From Candidatus Woesearchaeota archaeon (GTDB lineage Archaea; Nanobdellota; Nanobdellia; Woesearchaeales; DSVV01), in NCBI GenBank assembly GCA_018303075.1, contig JAGVYW010000043.1:7189-56995 (forward strand): a DNA stretch of 49,807 nucleotides. Reading direction: 5' to 3'. Shown here in pieces: positions 8,071 through 17,131 of this stretch. The position numbers were made by a program, and so were the translations under genes. Numbering within the stretch: position 1 is the stretch's first letter; every line of letters begins with the position of its first letter. The notes under the pieces are model-generated. The model was not told the origin of the DNA, searched no databases, and saw only the letters and a program-made list of their open reading frames with translations.

Positions 8071-9240
8071 TTACGAGAATAATGTAATTATTTGTTTATA
8101 CACTATATTTCTATTTTCTTTTTTATATTGTCTTGCTAAATCAATTATCTGCTGCTTTTGTATTATGATATTCTTATTTTGTAACAATTCTGAGACATTG
8201 CCTGAAGAAATGAACTGACAGAACTGTGTCAGATTCTTTGGATTTTCAGTGTAAGATGCACGTTCGTAATCAATCAGCCTTGGTTTGTTATTTGATTGAA
8301 CAATTATATGTTTCAAAGGATGATGCATCTCTTCTTTGTTTATTCCAAGTTCATCCAATCTGTAAACTATTGCAAATAACTCTTTAATTACTGCTAAAGT
8401 AACTTCTCTTGAAGCTGATTCTAAAAAATCAAATATTTTTTTACCTTCAATGAGTTCAAGCAATAAAATTTCATCAGTTAGCATAATTACTTTTGGTGCA
8501 AAATGATATTTCTCGAGGATTCTGAGCCATTTTGCCTCTTTCTTGAGTACATCAATTAACTCTGCCCTTTCTTTTGCAATCTTAATTGCAACTTTTCTCT
8601 TATTAAAATTACCTTGATAAACTATTCCTCTTGTGCCTTTATCAAGATATGAAATGTTATTGACCACTATTTTTTTGAGTTTTTTAAGAACAGTAGTTCT
8701 TTCGATTAAATATACATATAACTGTTCAAAATCCAATTTTTTACTATCTAATTGTTTGAAATTGTACAACAACTCTGTAATTGTGCTGTCTATCTTTTCT
8801 TTCTGAGTTAATGAACTGAATAATAACAAAATCTTTCCATCTGGCTTGAGAAATTTATCAGCCTGCTTGAGAAATTCTACTGTAAACTCATAACCATGTT
8901 TTCCACCATCTAATGCTAGATCAGGAGCTTTTTTATCTGCTTGTAAGTATGGTGGATTGCAGATAATCAAATCAAATTCTCCGTGTATTGTAGAGAATGT
9001 ATTTGAAAACTTTACAATGATATTGTCAATATTTTTTGTATTTTTTTTAGCAAGCTTCAATGCTTTTTGATTGATATCAACAGCAATAACATTATTTGCA
9101 TATTTGGAAGCTTCTGAAGCTAAGATTCCAGAGCCAGTACACATATCAAGAACATCACCTTTTGCATAGTCTTTGATGTGCTTTTGTATTAGAAATGAAT
9201 CCTCTCTTGGTTCGTATGGTTGATTGTTGATTTGCTGCAT
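8071..9240 (-). CDS. Fusion: HemK2-type methyltransferase + COG2112-like kinase
   Basis: 389 aa. Residues 1-185 are a class I SAM methyltransferase of the HemK/PrmC/Mtq2 type: YEPREDSFL start, DMCTGSGILA SAM site, catalytic NPPY. This family methylates glutamine of release factors (GGQ motif). Residues about 190-389 resemble archaeal Bud32/RIO-like predicted kinases: GTRGIVYQG glycine loop, VAIKIAKE lysine, HHPLKHIIV catalytic-loop equivalent, and LIDYERA in place of DFG. The catalytic loop differs from canonical HxD kinases. One uninterrupted frame supports a real fusion. Divergent from sepF. Confidence 0.85.
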   Translation of the reverse strand: MQQINNQPYEPREDSFLIQKHIKDYAKGDVLDMCTGSGILASEASKYANNVIAVDINQKALKLAKKNTKNIDNIIVKFSNTFSTIHGEFDLIICNPPYLQADKKAPDLALDGGKHGYEFTVEFLKQADKFLKPDGKILLLFSSLTQKEKIDSTITELLYNFKQLDSKKLDFEQLYVYLIERTTVLKKLKKIVVNNISYLDKGTRGIVYQGNFNKRKVAIKIAKERAELIDVLKKEAKWLRILEKYHFAPKVIMLTDEILLLELIEGKKIFDFLESASREVTLAVIKELFAIVYRLDELGINKEEMHHPLKHIIVQSNNKPRLIDYERASYTENPKNLTQFCQFISSGNVSELLQNKNIIIQKQQIIDLARQYKKENRNIVYKQIITLFS

Positions 9241-9328
9241 GTATTAAGAAAGAAAGTACTTATTTATTAATATATAGTCTAGAAGTTAAAAGAAGATTCT
9301 TGGCAGCACTTTTTTAATTAAATTAATG

Positions 9329-9348
9329 GAGAACTTTGCAAAGTTCTC
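9329..9348. other. 20-bp perfect palindrome
   Basis: GAGAACTTTGCAAAGTTCTC, with flanking AATTAA/TTAATT that extends the potential stem. It lies between the divergent methyltransferase-kinase and sepF genes, so it is not a simple terminator. Operator site or structured leader are both possible. Confidence 0.5.
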
Positions 9349-9413
9349 TTTAATTATTCCATAGTGATGATATAGGCTTCTTAAAAAGACACTTTTATTA
9401 TGAAAATCAAAAA

Positions 9414-9429
9414 CTTTATATATTATAAA
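9414..9429 (+). promoter_or_regulatory. TATA box upstream of sepF
   Basis: CTTTATATATTATAAA about 105 bp before the sepF start, implying a leader of some 75-80 nt. A GAGGT ribosome site lies eight bases before the ATG. Confidence 0.45.
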
Positions 9430-9533
9430 CAATGCCTGAACTACTATAGAAATTAATTATAATAATTCAGAAGTGATTACAAAAAGTGATTGCAAGAATT
9501 AAATTACGAAAACAAAAAAATGAGGTATAAAAA

Positions 9534-9956
9534 ATGAGTGGCTTCCTTTCAAAATTTAAGAAAACATTTGGTGCAGGCGATGATAAAGAAAGAGATGACG
9601 ATATGGGAATGGAAGATGAATATGTTGAACTAGATTCTCTTGGTGTTACTGACAAAAAATCAAAAGTGATTGTACGTTCATTTATTATTAATGATTTCTC
9701 AGATATTAAGTTAGTATTAGATTCTTTACGTGAAGGCATGACTATTGCATTAGTTAACATCAAGCCATTAAAAAGCAAAGATCTTGTTGAATTAAAACGT
9801 GCAATAAATAAATTAAAGAAAACATGCGAAGCAATAGATGGCGATATCGCAGGTTTTGGCGATGATTATTTAATTGTAGTTCCAACATTTGCTGAAATCT
9901 ACAGATCAAAAGACACTCCAGCAGTTGGAGCAGCATCAATGAATGAGATGGAATAG
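9534..9956 (+). CDS. sepF: Cell division protein SepF
   Basis: 140 aa. A short amphipathic N-terminal helix (MSGFLSKFKKTF) that would bind membrane, an acidic linker (about 15-40), then the SepF core (about 43-125: IVRSFIINDFSDIKLVLDSL, FGDDYLIVVPTFAEIY). Archaeal SepF anchors FtsZ to the membrane at mid-cell. Start supported by GAGGT at 9522. FtsZ is not in the window. Confidence 0.92.
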   Translation: MSGFLSKFKKTFGAGDDKERDDDMGMEDEYVELDSLGVTDKKSKVIVRSFIINDFSDIKLVLDSLREGMTIALVNIKPLKSKDLVELKRAINKLKKTCEAIDGDIAGFGDDYLIVVPTFAEIYRSKDTPAVGAASMNEME

Positions 9957-9998
9957 AAATCAAAAACTATATAAACAAATTCCATTTCTTAAATCTTT

Positions 9999-10622
9999 AT
10001 GTCTAAACAAAATAAAGATAACAATTTTAAAGATGATAATGATAATAAGCAGAATATATTATCGCATGACAAACAAGATAATCCATCGCAAGATGACTTT
10101 AATTCTGAAGAATTTGAACATCAAAAATGTCCAATGTGTCTTAAAGAAACATTGCAGTTGACAGAAGCAGAGCGTGACATTCCTTATTTTGGCAAAGTCT
10201 TTTTATATTCTATGGATTGCAACAATGAAGAATGCAGATATCATAAAGCAGATGTTGAATCAGCAGAGCAGCATGAGCCGACAAAGTTTGTGATTGAAGT
10301 TTCAGGAGAGCATGATATGAGCATCCGTGTTGTAAAATCAGCAGAAGCAACTGTAAAACTTCCTCATATCATGAACATTGAGCCAGGTACAGCTTCAAAT
10401 GGCTATGTAACAAATATTGAAGGAATTCTAAATAGAGCAAAAGTAATGTTAGAAAAAGTTCGTGACACATCTGATGAGGATGATGATCGTCAAAAAGCAA
10501 AAAACATGATTAAAAAATTACAAAGAATTATGTGGGGTAGTGATAAGATAAAAATCACAATCGAAGATCCATCTGGGAATTCTGCAATTATTTCTGATAA
10601 GGCAATAAAAAGTAAATTATGA
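9999..10622 (+). CDS. ZPR1-type zinc-finger protein
   Basis: 207 aa. Hydrophilic Asp/Asn-rich N-terminus (1-40), then a single ZPR1 module: four-cysteine zinc finger CPMC ... CNNEEC (about 45-80) with the conserved DIPYFGKVFL stretch, followed by the beta-rich ZPR1 domain (about 95-165). Eukaryotic ZPR1 has two such modules and acts as an eEF1A chaperone; archaeal members have one. Leaderless: TATA (ACTATATAAA) at about 9966-9975 and no ribosome site. Confidence 0.9.
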   Translation: MSKQNKDNNFKDDNDNKQNILSHDKQDNPSQDDFNSEEFEHQKCPMCLKETLQLTEAERDIPYFGKVFLYSMDCNNEECRYHKADVESAEQHEPTKFVIEVSGEHDMSIRVVKSAEATVKLPHIMNIEPGTASNGYVTNIEGILNRAKVMLEKVRDTSDEDDDRQKAKNMIKKLQRIMWGSDKIKITIEDPSGNSAIISDKAIKSKL

Positions 10623-10709
10623 AAAATTGTAAAAGTAAGCTTTATATATAACCTCTTTTGAATCAATTCTTTTGATAAATTTAAAGAAAATTTACGAAGG
10701 TGGTATAAT

Positions 10710-11162
10710 ATGGTAGTTGATGATAAAGTTATAGAAGAGCAAGGATTTAATGAACGAATGTTTATTGGTGCTAATCTAGAAAGACTTTATGGTATATATG
10801 GAAGAAGGGTTTTAATAAGACATGGTCCAATTGCTCCAAAATATACATCTGGAGAAGATATTGTTGGTGTTCTTAAGCCAGGAGATGATTATGATTCGTG
10901 CAGATTAGCTTATGTTGATAGGGATGGAACTGTACGTCATCGATTCTATTATTCAAAAGATTTAAGTGTAGTTGAACCTGAACCAGGAGATGTTTTTTTA
11001 CAAGCAAGAGCTGTAATCACTGATCAACCTATTCGCCAAGCTAGTGGGCTTGTACCTCAATCATTTACTAATGCTTTTGTTAAATTAGGACTTTATACAG
11101 CGGGTATAAGGGATTTTTATGGTGGCACAGTTTTTGATAGACCATTTGACAGGCAATTATAA
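10710..11162 (+). CDS. Conserved-looking hypothetical protein, 150 aa
   Basis: Strong ribosome site GAAGGTGG six bases before the ATG. Soluble, mixed alpha/beta, no membrane segment or cysteine cluster. Legible stretches include YGRRVLIRHGPIAPKY and YVDRDGTVRHRFYYSKDLSV. I do not recognise a family. It stands alone between ZPR1 and the MTA phosphorylase and is followed by a hairpin terminator, so it is probably monocistronic. Confidence 0.7.
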   Translation: MVVDDKVIEEQGFNERMFIGANLERLYGIYGRRVLIRHGPIAPKYTSGEDIVGVLKPGDDYDSCRLAYVDRDGTVRHRFYYSKDLSVVEPEPGDVFLQARAVITDQPIRQASGLVPQSFTNAFVKLGLYTAGIRDFYGGTVFDRPFDRQL

Positions 11163-11180
11163 ATCAGGCAGCAATATCCA

Positions 11181-11219
11181 TAATACTAATGCTTAGTATT
11201 AGATTTTTATCTTTTTTTC
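11181..11219 (+). terminator. Hairpin plus T-rich terminator
   Basis: Nine-base perfect stem TAATACTAA/TTAGTATTA with a 3-nt loop, followed by GATTTTTATCTTTTTTT. Placed 19 bp after the stop of the 150-aa gene. Confidence 0.65.
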
Positions 11220-11270
11220 AATTAGCTTTTTAAATCTTTAAGCAATTCCATCTTTATTAGAGGTGTTTCA

Positions 11271-12023
11271 ATGATAAGAGTTGGAATTATAGGTGGTTCT
11301 GGATTAGACAATCCTAATATTATTCAGGATGCAAAAGATGTTGAAGTAACAACAAAATATGGCAGTCCTAGTTCTCTCTTAAAGACAGGCAAGATTGCAG
11401 GCATTGATGTTGTACTTCTGGCACGTCATGGCAGAGAACATACAATTCCTCCAACATTTGTAAACAACAAGGCAAATATTTCAGCGTTGAAAGAAATTGG
11501 CTGCACACATATTATTGCAACAACTGCAGTTGGCAGTCTGCGAAAAGAGATTGGCAGAGGGGATTTGGTTATCATTGACCAATTTATTGATTTCACACGG
11601 CGAAGAGATGTTTCTTTTTTTCAGCAGTATGAGTCGCATAAGTCAATCCATACACCAATGGCAGAACCATTTTCAAAACAATTGCGAGAGTTATTAAATC
11701 AAACATGTGAAGAATTGAAACTAAAGCATCATAAAAGTGGAACAGTTATTACAATCGAAGGCTCTAGATTTTCAACAAAAGCAGAGAGCAGGATGTTTCG
11801 TTCATGGGGTGCTGACATTATAAACATGTCAATTTCACCAGAAGCAATACTTGCAAATGAATTACAAATACCATATGCAGTAATTGCAATGTCAACAGAT
11901 TATGATTGCTTGTTTGATGATGTTCCTCCTGTAACATGGGAAGAAGTACTGCATGTGTTTAAGCAGAATGCAGACAAAGTTACAAATCTGCTTATAACAG
12001 CAATTCCGAAAATAAATGTATAA
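11271..12023 (+). CDS. mtnP: S-methyl-5'-thioadenosine phosphorylase
   Basis: 250 aa, PNP/MTAP family 2. Phosphate site GIIGGSGLDNP, then LARHGREHTIPP, and purine-binding region EGSRFSTKAESRMF with NMSISPEA and STDYDC. The S/T-D-Y-D form is typical of 6-aminopurine (MTA/adenosine) specificity. It releases adenine from MTA made in SAM-using reactions. AGGTG eight bases before the ATG. The apt gene follows 18 bp later and takes up the released adenine, so the two form a two-step operon. Confidence 0.92.
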   Translation: MIRVGIIGGSGLDNPNIIQDAKDVEVTTKYGSPSSLLKTGKIAGIDVVLLARHGREHTIPPTFVNNKANISALKEIGCTHIIATTAVGSLRKEIGRGDLVIIDQFIDFTRRRDVSFFQQYESHKSIHTPMAEPFSKQLRELLNQTCEELKLKHHKSGTVITIEGSRFSTKAESRMFRSWGADIINMSISPEAILANELQIPYAVIAMSTDYDCLFDDVPPVTWEEVLHVFKQNADKVTNLLITAIPKINV

Positions 12024-12041
12024 AAACTCAGGTCGTTTTTT

Positions 12042-12566
12042 ATGATAAAATCTAAGATAAGAACAATTCCAGATTTTCCAAAACAAGGGATTATGTTCAG
12101 AGATATAACAACATTGTTAAAAGATGCAGAAGGATTTCACACCTGTATTTATGACCTAAAAGAGCGCTACAAGCATTATGACATTGATATAATTGTTGGC
12201 ATTGAATCAAGAGGGTTCATCCTTGGTGGAGCATTAGCATATGCATTAGGCAAAGGTTTTGTACCGATCAGAAAACCAGGCAAATTGCCAGGCGAGAAGA
12301 TCTCATTTGAGTATGAATTAGAATATGGTAAAGATAAGATAGAAATCCACAAGGATGCGATTACGCAAGGGATGAAAGTTCTGCTTGTCGACGATCTGAT
12401 TGCAACTGGCGGAACAGCAGCAGCAGCAGCAAAATTGATTGAACAATTAGGCGGCAAGGTTGTTGAGTGCGCATTTATTGTTGATCTACCTAGAGTAGGT
12501 GGAAGAAAGAATTTAGAATCTGCTGGTTATACAGTTTATGCGCAGGTTGAATTTGAAGGAGAATAG
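12042..12566 (+). CDS. apt: Adenine phosphoribosyltransferase
   Basis: 174 aa, usual Apt length. It converts adenine plus PRPP to AMP. Substrate-contact region FPKQGIMFRDITTLL at the N-terminus, flexible hood with VPIRKPGKLPG, and PRPP loop VLLVDDLIATGGTAAAA (about 110-127). Cotranscribed with mtnP; AGGT nine bases before the start. The bacterial/eukaryotic-like form, not the hypoxanthine-type archaeal Hpt. Confidence 0.95.
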   Translation: MIKSKIRTIPDFPKQGIMFRDITTLLKDAEGFHTCIYDLKERYKHYDIDIIVGIESRGFILGGALAYALGKGFVPIRKPGKLPGEKISFEYELEYGKDKIEIHKDAITQGMKVLLVDDLIATGGTAAAAAKLIEQLGGKVVECAFIVDLPRVGGRKNLESAGYTVYAQVEFEGE

Positions 12567-12572
12567 ATTATT

Positions 12573-12725
12573 TTAGAAATAATTCTTTTTATCTTTTTTT
12601 ATATGCATCACATCGTCTGTGAGTTCGAGTTCTTCTTCATCAATCAGTTCTTTCACTCGTTCTAGCCTTTTTAATCGAACATATTCTCTATTTAAAATTT
12701 TTGAAATTAATATTAGAAAAATCAA
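12573..12725 (-). CDS. Possible small ORF or remnant behind the HAD gene
   Basis: 50-codon open frame starting with TTG ten bases after the HAD stop. It has a hydrophobic start (LLIFLILIS, with the TTG codon replacing one L) and a charged amphipathic body (REYVRLKRLERVKELIDEEE). Not in the ORF track because it lacks an ATG. It may be a small membrane-tethered peptide or the tail of a decayed gene. No ribosome site seen. Confidence 0.25.
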   Translation of the reverse strand: MIFLILISKILNREYVRLKRLERVKELIDEEELELTDDVMHIKKDKKNYF

Positions 12726-12735
12726 TAGCTATAGG

Positions 12736-13416
12736 CTATAACTTTTCTTTTCCAATAATCTCCAGCAATTCCTCAAAAGAATGCAGCACAAAATCAGCTC
12801 CATGATTTTCTATTGTTCTTGCGCAGCCGTATTTAGCAAAGCATGCTTTCATTCCAACAGCTTTTGCACCAGCAATGTCTCGCTCTGGCCAATCTCCTAC
12901 CATCAAACATTCTCCTGCAGATAATTCCAGTTTCTCAAGCGCTTTTTGAAATGGCAATCCAGATGGTTTGCATTCTTTTGTATCATCAAATGTAACAACA
13001 ACATCAAATAAATGATCGATATGCATGCTGCACAACCGCATCCAAGCATTCAATTGAGGAGCATCTGTCACAATCCCTAACTTATACCTTTTCATTTTTA
13101 ATTCATGCAGTGTTTCTCTTACACGAGGATAAGGTGCTAAATAACCATCTCTCACTCGGCGATAAGCAAGTATTGCTTTTGCAATTATTCTTATTTCAAC
13201 TTTTCCAGTACTTCTCAACAGAAATTTCTGAAATATCTCCTGATCTTCCATACCTTTTTCTTTATAGAGTTCATAGATTAATTCAACAGCCTGTTTTTTG
13301 TCTAACTTTAATCCAGCATCAATCATAGCTTCAACTGCTTCTTCAATTGCCATTCTCTTCATTTTCAGAAAATCAATCAATGTATTGTCTAGATCAAAAA
13401 GGATTGCTTTTATCAT
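12736..13416 (-). CDS. HAD-superfamily hydrolase
   Basis: 226 aa. All four HAD motifs are visible: I LFDLDNTLI (residues 6-14), II GIVTDAPQ (about 115), III CKPSGLPFQKAL lysine (about 150), IV MVGDWPERDIAGAK (about 172). Cap domain between I and II is helical (C1 type). Likely a small-molecule phosphatase such as a phosphoglycolate- or nucleotide-phosphatase-like enzyme; substrate not assignable. Confidence 0.88.
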   Translation of the reverse strand: MIKAILFDLDNTLIDFLKMKRMAIEEAVEAMIDAGLKLDKKQAVELIYELYKEKGMEDQEIFQKFLLRSTGKVEIRIIAKAILAYRRVRDGYLAPYPRVRETLHELKMKRYKLGIVTDAPQLNAWMRLCSMHIDHLFDVVVTFDDTKECKPSGLPFQKALEKLELSAGECLMVGDWPERDIAGAKAVGMKACFAKYGCARTIENHGADFVLHSFEELLEIIGKEKL

Positions 13417-13502
13417 TTATTTAAGAAATCATTATTGTTTTAAAAAAGTTGTTGTTCTTAGAATAAATAACTAAGAAAATAAAAAATAATGAAATTATTT
13501 TT

Positions 13503-14669
13503 TTATTTTAGTCCAGCATCCTTTCTCAGCAATTCTGCTTTATCTATTCTTTCCCATGTGAAATCTGGGTCATTTCTTCCAAAGTGTCCATATGCTGCTG
13601 TTTTTCTATAAATTGGTCGTCTTAAGTTTAATGATTGAATTATTCCTCTGGGCGTCAATGAAAAATGCTTTATTACTAATTCTGAAATCTTCTCCTCAGG
13701 AATTTTGTTAGTGCCAAAGCAGTCAACGTTTACTGATGTTGGTTTTGCAACACCGATTGCATATGACAACTGCACTTCACATTTATCAGCTAATCCTGCT
13801 GCAACAATATTCTTTGCAACATATCTTGCAATATAAGCTCCTGATCTGTCAACTTTGCTTGGATCTTTGCCGGAGAAAGCTCCGCCGCCGTGTCTGCCTA
13901 CTCCGCCATAAGTATCGACAATTATCTTTCTTCCAGTTACTCCAGTATCTCCCTCTGGTCCGCCGATGACAAATTTTCCAGTCGCATTGATATGTACTTT
14001 TGTATTCTCGTCCATCATTTTACTGCAGACTGGTTTGATTACTTTATCCAAGATTTCTTTTTTCAGTTCTTCTTCTGTTGTATTTTCTTTATGCTGCTGT
14101 GCAATAACAATTGCGTCAATTCTTTGCGGTTTTCCATCAACATATTCAATAGTAACTTGTGATTTTCCGTCTGGGCCAAGATCTTCGACAATATTATTTT
14201 TTCGCACCTCAGCCAAACGTTGCGTCAATCGATGCGCTAAAACAATAGGCATAGGCATTAACTCAGCTGTTTCATTTGTTGCAAACCCATACATCATTCC
14301 TTGATCGCCAGCGCCTTGTTCTTTTCCAGTTGATTCATTTACTCCCTGTGCAATATCAGGAGACTGTCCATGAATCGAAACCAACACACCTGCGTCTTCG
14401 CAGTCAATTCCAAACTGTGGATCAGTATATCCAATATCTCTTAAGACAGAACGCACAATTGACTGTACATCTGCATAACCATGTGTTGTAACTTCTCCAG
14501 CAACAACAACCAATCCTGTTGTAGTCATTGTCTCAACAGCTACACGAGAATATGGATCTTGTGCATATAATGCATCTAAGATTGCATCGCTTACCTGGTC
14601 GCATATCTTATCAGGATGCCCTTCAGTAACACTCTCGCTTGTTATAAATCGTTTTCCTTTTTCATTCAT
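13503..14669 (-). CDS. metK: S-adenosylmethionine synthase, bacterial type
   Basis: 388 aa from ATG 14669; the track starts seven codons earlier, but GAGGTG six bases before 14669 marks that start. Makes SAM from methionine and ATP. It carries the bacterial/eukaryotic MetK signatures ([56 protein letters not shown]), not the divergent archaeal MAT sequence. This implies acquisition from bacteria. Its product leads to MTA, recycled by the nearby mtnP and apt. Confidence 0.95.
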   Translation of the reverse strand: MNEKGKRFITSESVTEGHPDKICDQVSDAILDALYAQDPYSRVAVETMTTTGLVVVAGEVTTHGYADVQSIVRSVLRDIGYTDPQFGIDCEDAGVLVSIHGQSPDIAQGVNESTGKEQGAGDQGMMYGFATNETAELMPMPIVLAHRLTQRLAEVRKNNIVEDLGPDGKSQVTIEYVDGKPQRIDAIVIAQQHKENTTEEELKKEILDKVIKPVCSKMMDENTKVHINATGKFVIGGPEGDTGVTGRKIIVDTYGGVGRHGGGAFSGKDPSKVDRSGAYIARYVAKNIVAAGLADKCEVQLSYAIGVAKPTSVNVDCFGTNKIPEEKISELVIKHFSLTPRGIIQSLNLRRPIYRKTAAYGHFGRNDPDFTWERIDKAELLRKDAGLK

Positions 14670-14826
14670 TGCAAACACCTCGCATCTCATTTAATATGTA
14701 ATTTAATAGGTAATAATAACTTAAAAATTGATTTTGTTTATAAAGAGTTTTGATAAAAATATTCCAAATGGAATAAAGTGGTCAATTAAACCAAATATTT
14801 AAAAACAAACATGGTTTTTATTCATC

Positions 14827-16626
14827 ATGCTCCGCAAACCAATCGTTACAATCTTAGGTCATGTTGATCATGGAAAAACAAAATTACTAGATTCTATTAG
14901 AAAAACAACTGTTGTTGACAGAGAAGCAGGTGCAATAACGCAGGCTATTGGCGCTTCTTTAGTTCCTCTTGAAACTATTCAAAGAGTTTGTGGAGATCTT
15001 TTAAAGAAGCTAAACCTAAAATTCACAATTCCAGGATTATTATTTATAGATACTCCAGGACATGCTGCTTTTGCAAATCTCAGAAAACGTGGTGGAAATT
15101 TAGCAGATATTGCAATTGTTGTAGTTGATATCAATGAAGGTTTTATGCCGCAGACATTAGAAGCAATTGAGATTCTCAAGAAATACAAGACTCCATTTGT
15201 TGTTGCAGCAAACAAGATTGATTTAGTCAATGGTTGGAAAATAGAATCAAAAAATCTGCTGGAAGATATAAGTAAACAACAGCAGCATACAACAACTGCA
15301 TTTGAGACAAAATTCTACGAACTTGTTGGTAAATTATATGAATTGGGTTTTCAGGCAGATAGATTTGACAGAGTTAGTGATTACACAAAACAGATTGCAA
15401 TTATTCCGATTTCTGCAAAACAAAGCCATGGATTGGCAGAATTATTAATGGTTGTTTCAGGATTGGCGCAGAAATATCTTAATGAAAATCTCAAGCATGA
15501 TGTAAATAGTCCAGCAAAAGGAATAATTCTAGAGGTAAAAGAAGAGCATGGTTTAGGAAAAACAATTGATGTAATCATTTATGATGGCTCTATCCAGATA
15601 AATGATACGATTATAATCGGCGCAATTGACGCTCCAATTATAACAAAAGTAAAAGCATTATTTGAACCGCAGCCATTGCAGGAGATGCGGGATAAAAAAA
15701 GCAAGTTTCTTTCAGTCAAGAAAGCAGCTTCTGCTACAGGAGTAAAGATTTCTGCACAAGAACTAGACAATGCAGTTGCAGGAATGCCAATAAGAGTTTG
15801 TAGAGATGAAACAGAAGATGCAAGACAAAAGATAATAGAAGAGATAAAAAACGAGATTGATGAAGTGTTGATTGAAACAGATAAAGACGGCATTATAATA
15901 AAAGCAGACACTCTTGGTTCATTGGAAGCTTTGATTTATTTGCTGAGAGAGAAAAAGATACAGATAAGAAAAGCATCAATTGGAGAGATTATGCGGAAAG
16001 ATATTACTGAAGCAGAAACAAATAAAGAGGTTTCTCCATTATTCACTGTTATTCTTGGGTTTAATACAAGAATCTCAGCTGATGCTGAAGACTATGCCAA
16101 CAACTCTCCTGTGAAAATATTTGTCAATCAAGTGATATACAAATTATTGGAAGATTTTGACAGATGGGTTGAGCTGGAAAAAAAGAATTTAGATAAGCAA
16201 GAATTAACAAAAATAACCGCTCCCTGCAAAGCAAGAATCATGCCAAATCATATATTCCGCCAGAATAATCCGGCAATTGTTGGTATGGATATTCTTGCTG
16301 GAACATTGCGGGTAAATATGCCATTAATGAAAGAAAAAACAGCAAATGCTGAAACTGAAGGAAAGTCAATCACTTTTGTAAAATCTATGAAACATGATAA
16401 AGATGCAGTACAGGAAGCAAAAGCAGGAACGCAGTTAGCGGTTGCTTTAGAAAATGTTACAGTTGGAAGGCAGATATTCGAAAATGATATTCTATATTCC
16501 GCAATGAGTGAAGATGATTTTCGTAAATTAAAAGAGCACAAAAAACATTTAAAAAAAGATGAGCTTGAAACAATGAAAGAAATTGCTTTAATCATGAGAA
16601 AAAAGAATCCTTTGTGGGGTATATAA
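14827..16626 (+). CDS. infB: Translation initiation factor aIF5B (IF2 homolog)
   Basis: 599 aa, the normal archaeal length, no intein. GTPase domain 1-215: G1 GHVDHGKTKLLDSI, G3 DTPGHAAF, G4 NKIDL, G5 ISAK. Then beta-barrel domain II (about 225-330), domain III (about 345-440) and a C-terminal domain that binds initiator tRNA. Promotes subunit joining. Leaderless: ATG about 30 bp after TATA-like ATATTTAAAAAC. The PUA gene follows at 10 bp. Confidence 0.96.
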   Translation: MLRKPIVTILGHVDHGKTKLLDSIRKTTVVDREAGAITQAIGASLVPLETIQRVCGDLLKKLNLKFTIPGLLFIDTPGHAAFANLRKRGGNLADIAIVVVDINEGFMPQTLEAIEILKKYKTPFVVAANKIDLVNGWKIESKNLLEDISKQQQHTTTAFETKFYELVGKLYELGFQADRFDRVSDYTKQIAIIPISAKQSHGLAELLMVVSGLAQKYLNENLKHDVNSPAKGIILEVKEEHGLGKTIDVIIYDGSIQINDTIIIGAIDAPIITKVKALFEPQPLQEMRDKKSKFLSVKKAASATGVKISAQELDNAVAGMPIRVCRDETEDARQKIIEEIKNEIDEVLIETDKDGIIIKADTLGSLEALIYLLREKKIQIRKASIGEIMRKDITEAETNKEVSPLFTVILGFNTRISADAEDYANNSPVKIFVNQVIYKLLEDFDRWVELEKKNLDKQELTKITAPCKARIMPNHIFRQNNPAIVGMDILAGTLRVNMPLMKEKTANAETEGKSITFVKSMKHDKDAVQEAKAGTQLAVALENVTVGRQIFENDILYSAMSEDDFRKLKEHKKHLKKDELETMKEIALIMRKKNPLWGI

Positions 16627-16636
16627 GGAGATAGAA

Positions 16637-17131
16637 ATGCAGCACCTCAAAATACTCAACAAAAAAGAAAAAAAACAGATTACTGTAATATTAGAAGAGC
16701 AATATGGAATTACGCAAGAGCTCGATCTTGTTTTTTTATTGAGCAAAAAAAACAAAATATATATCATTAATAATGATTTAGCAAGGATAGACCTGGTAAA
16801 ATTAAAGATTGATTCAATTGGTATGTACTTAGGAGAGCTTGTTGGCAGTCAGATACGATTGAGCATTGAAGGTTCGCAACTGCTAGGCAGATATGCAACA
16901 AAAAACATAATTAATCTAGACAAGAATATCACAAGACTCTGGATGCACGGCTATGATTTAGAATTATCAGCAATAAAAAATGCAATCAATAATAACTCTG
17001 ATGTAAAATCAGAAATGCAAGGTTTTGTAATAATTAAATCAAATGATGATTATCTTGGCTGCGGAAAACTAGGTGCAGAAAAATTGTTCAACTATGTTTC
17101 AAAATCAAGAAGATTAAGAATTATCCCCTAA
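16637..17131 (+). CDS. PUA-domain RNA-binding protein (Nip7/NOL1-tail-like)
   Basis: 164 aa. An N-terminal pre-PUA-like region (1-80) and a C-terminal PUA-like domain ending DDYLGCGKLGAEKLFNYVSK then RRLRI, the pattern of Nip7-type and NOL1/NOP2-associated PUA proteins in ribosome biogenesis. AAGGAG seven bases before the ATG and 10 bp behind aIF5B, so same operon. It overlaps the stop of the opposite-strand 697-aa gene by four bases. Confidence 0.7.
   Translation: MQHLKILNKKEKKQITVILEEQYGITQELDLVFLLSKKNKIYIINNDLARIDLVKLKIDSIGMYLGELVGSQIRLSIEGSQLLGRYATKNIINLDKNITRLWMHGYDLELSAIKNAINNNSDVKSEMQGFVIIKSNDDYLGCGKLGAEKLFNYVSKSRRLRIIP

Noticed and set aside
13966-14304. 112-aa plus-strand ORF opposite metK
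   Set aside because: Antisense shadow of a highly conserved gene; no family features.
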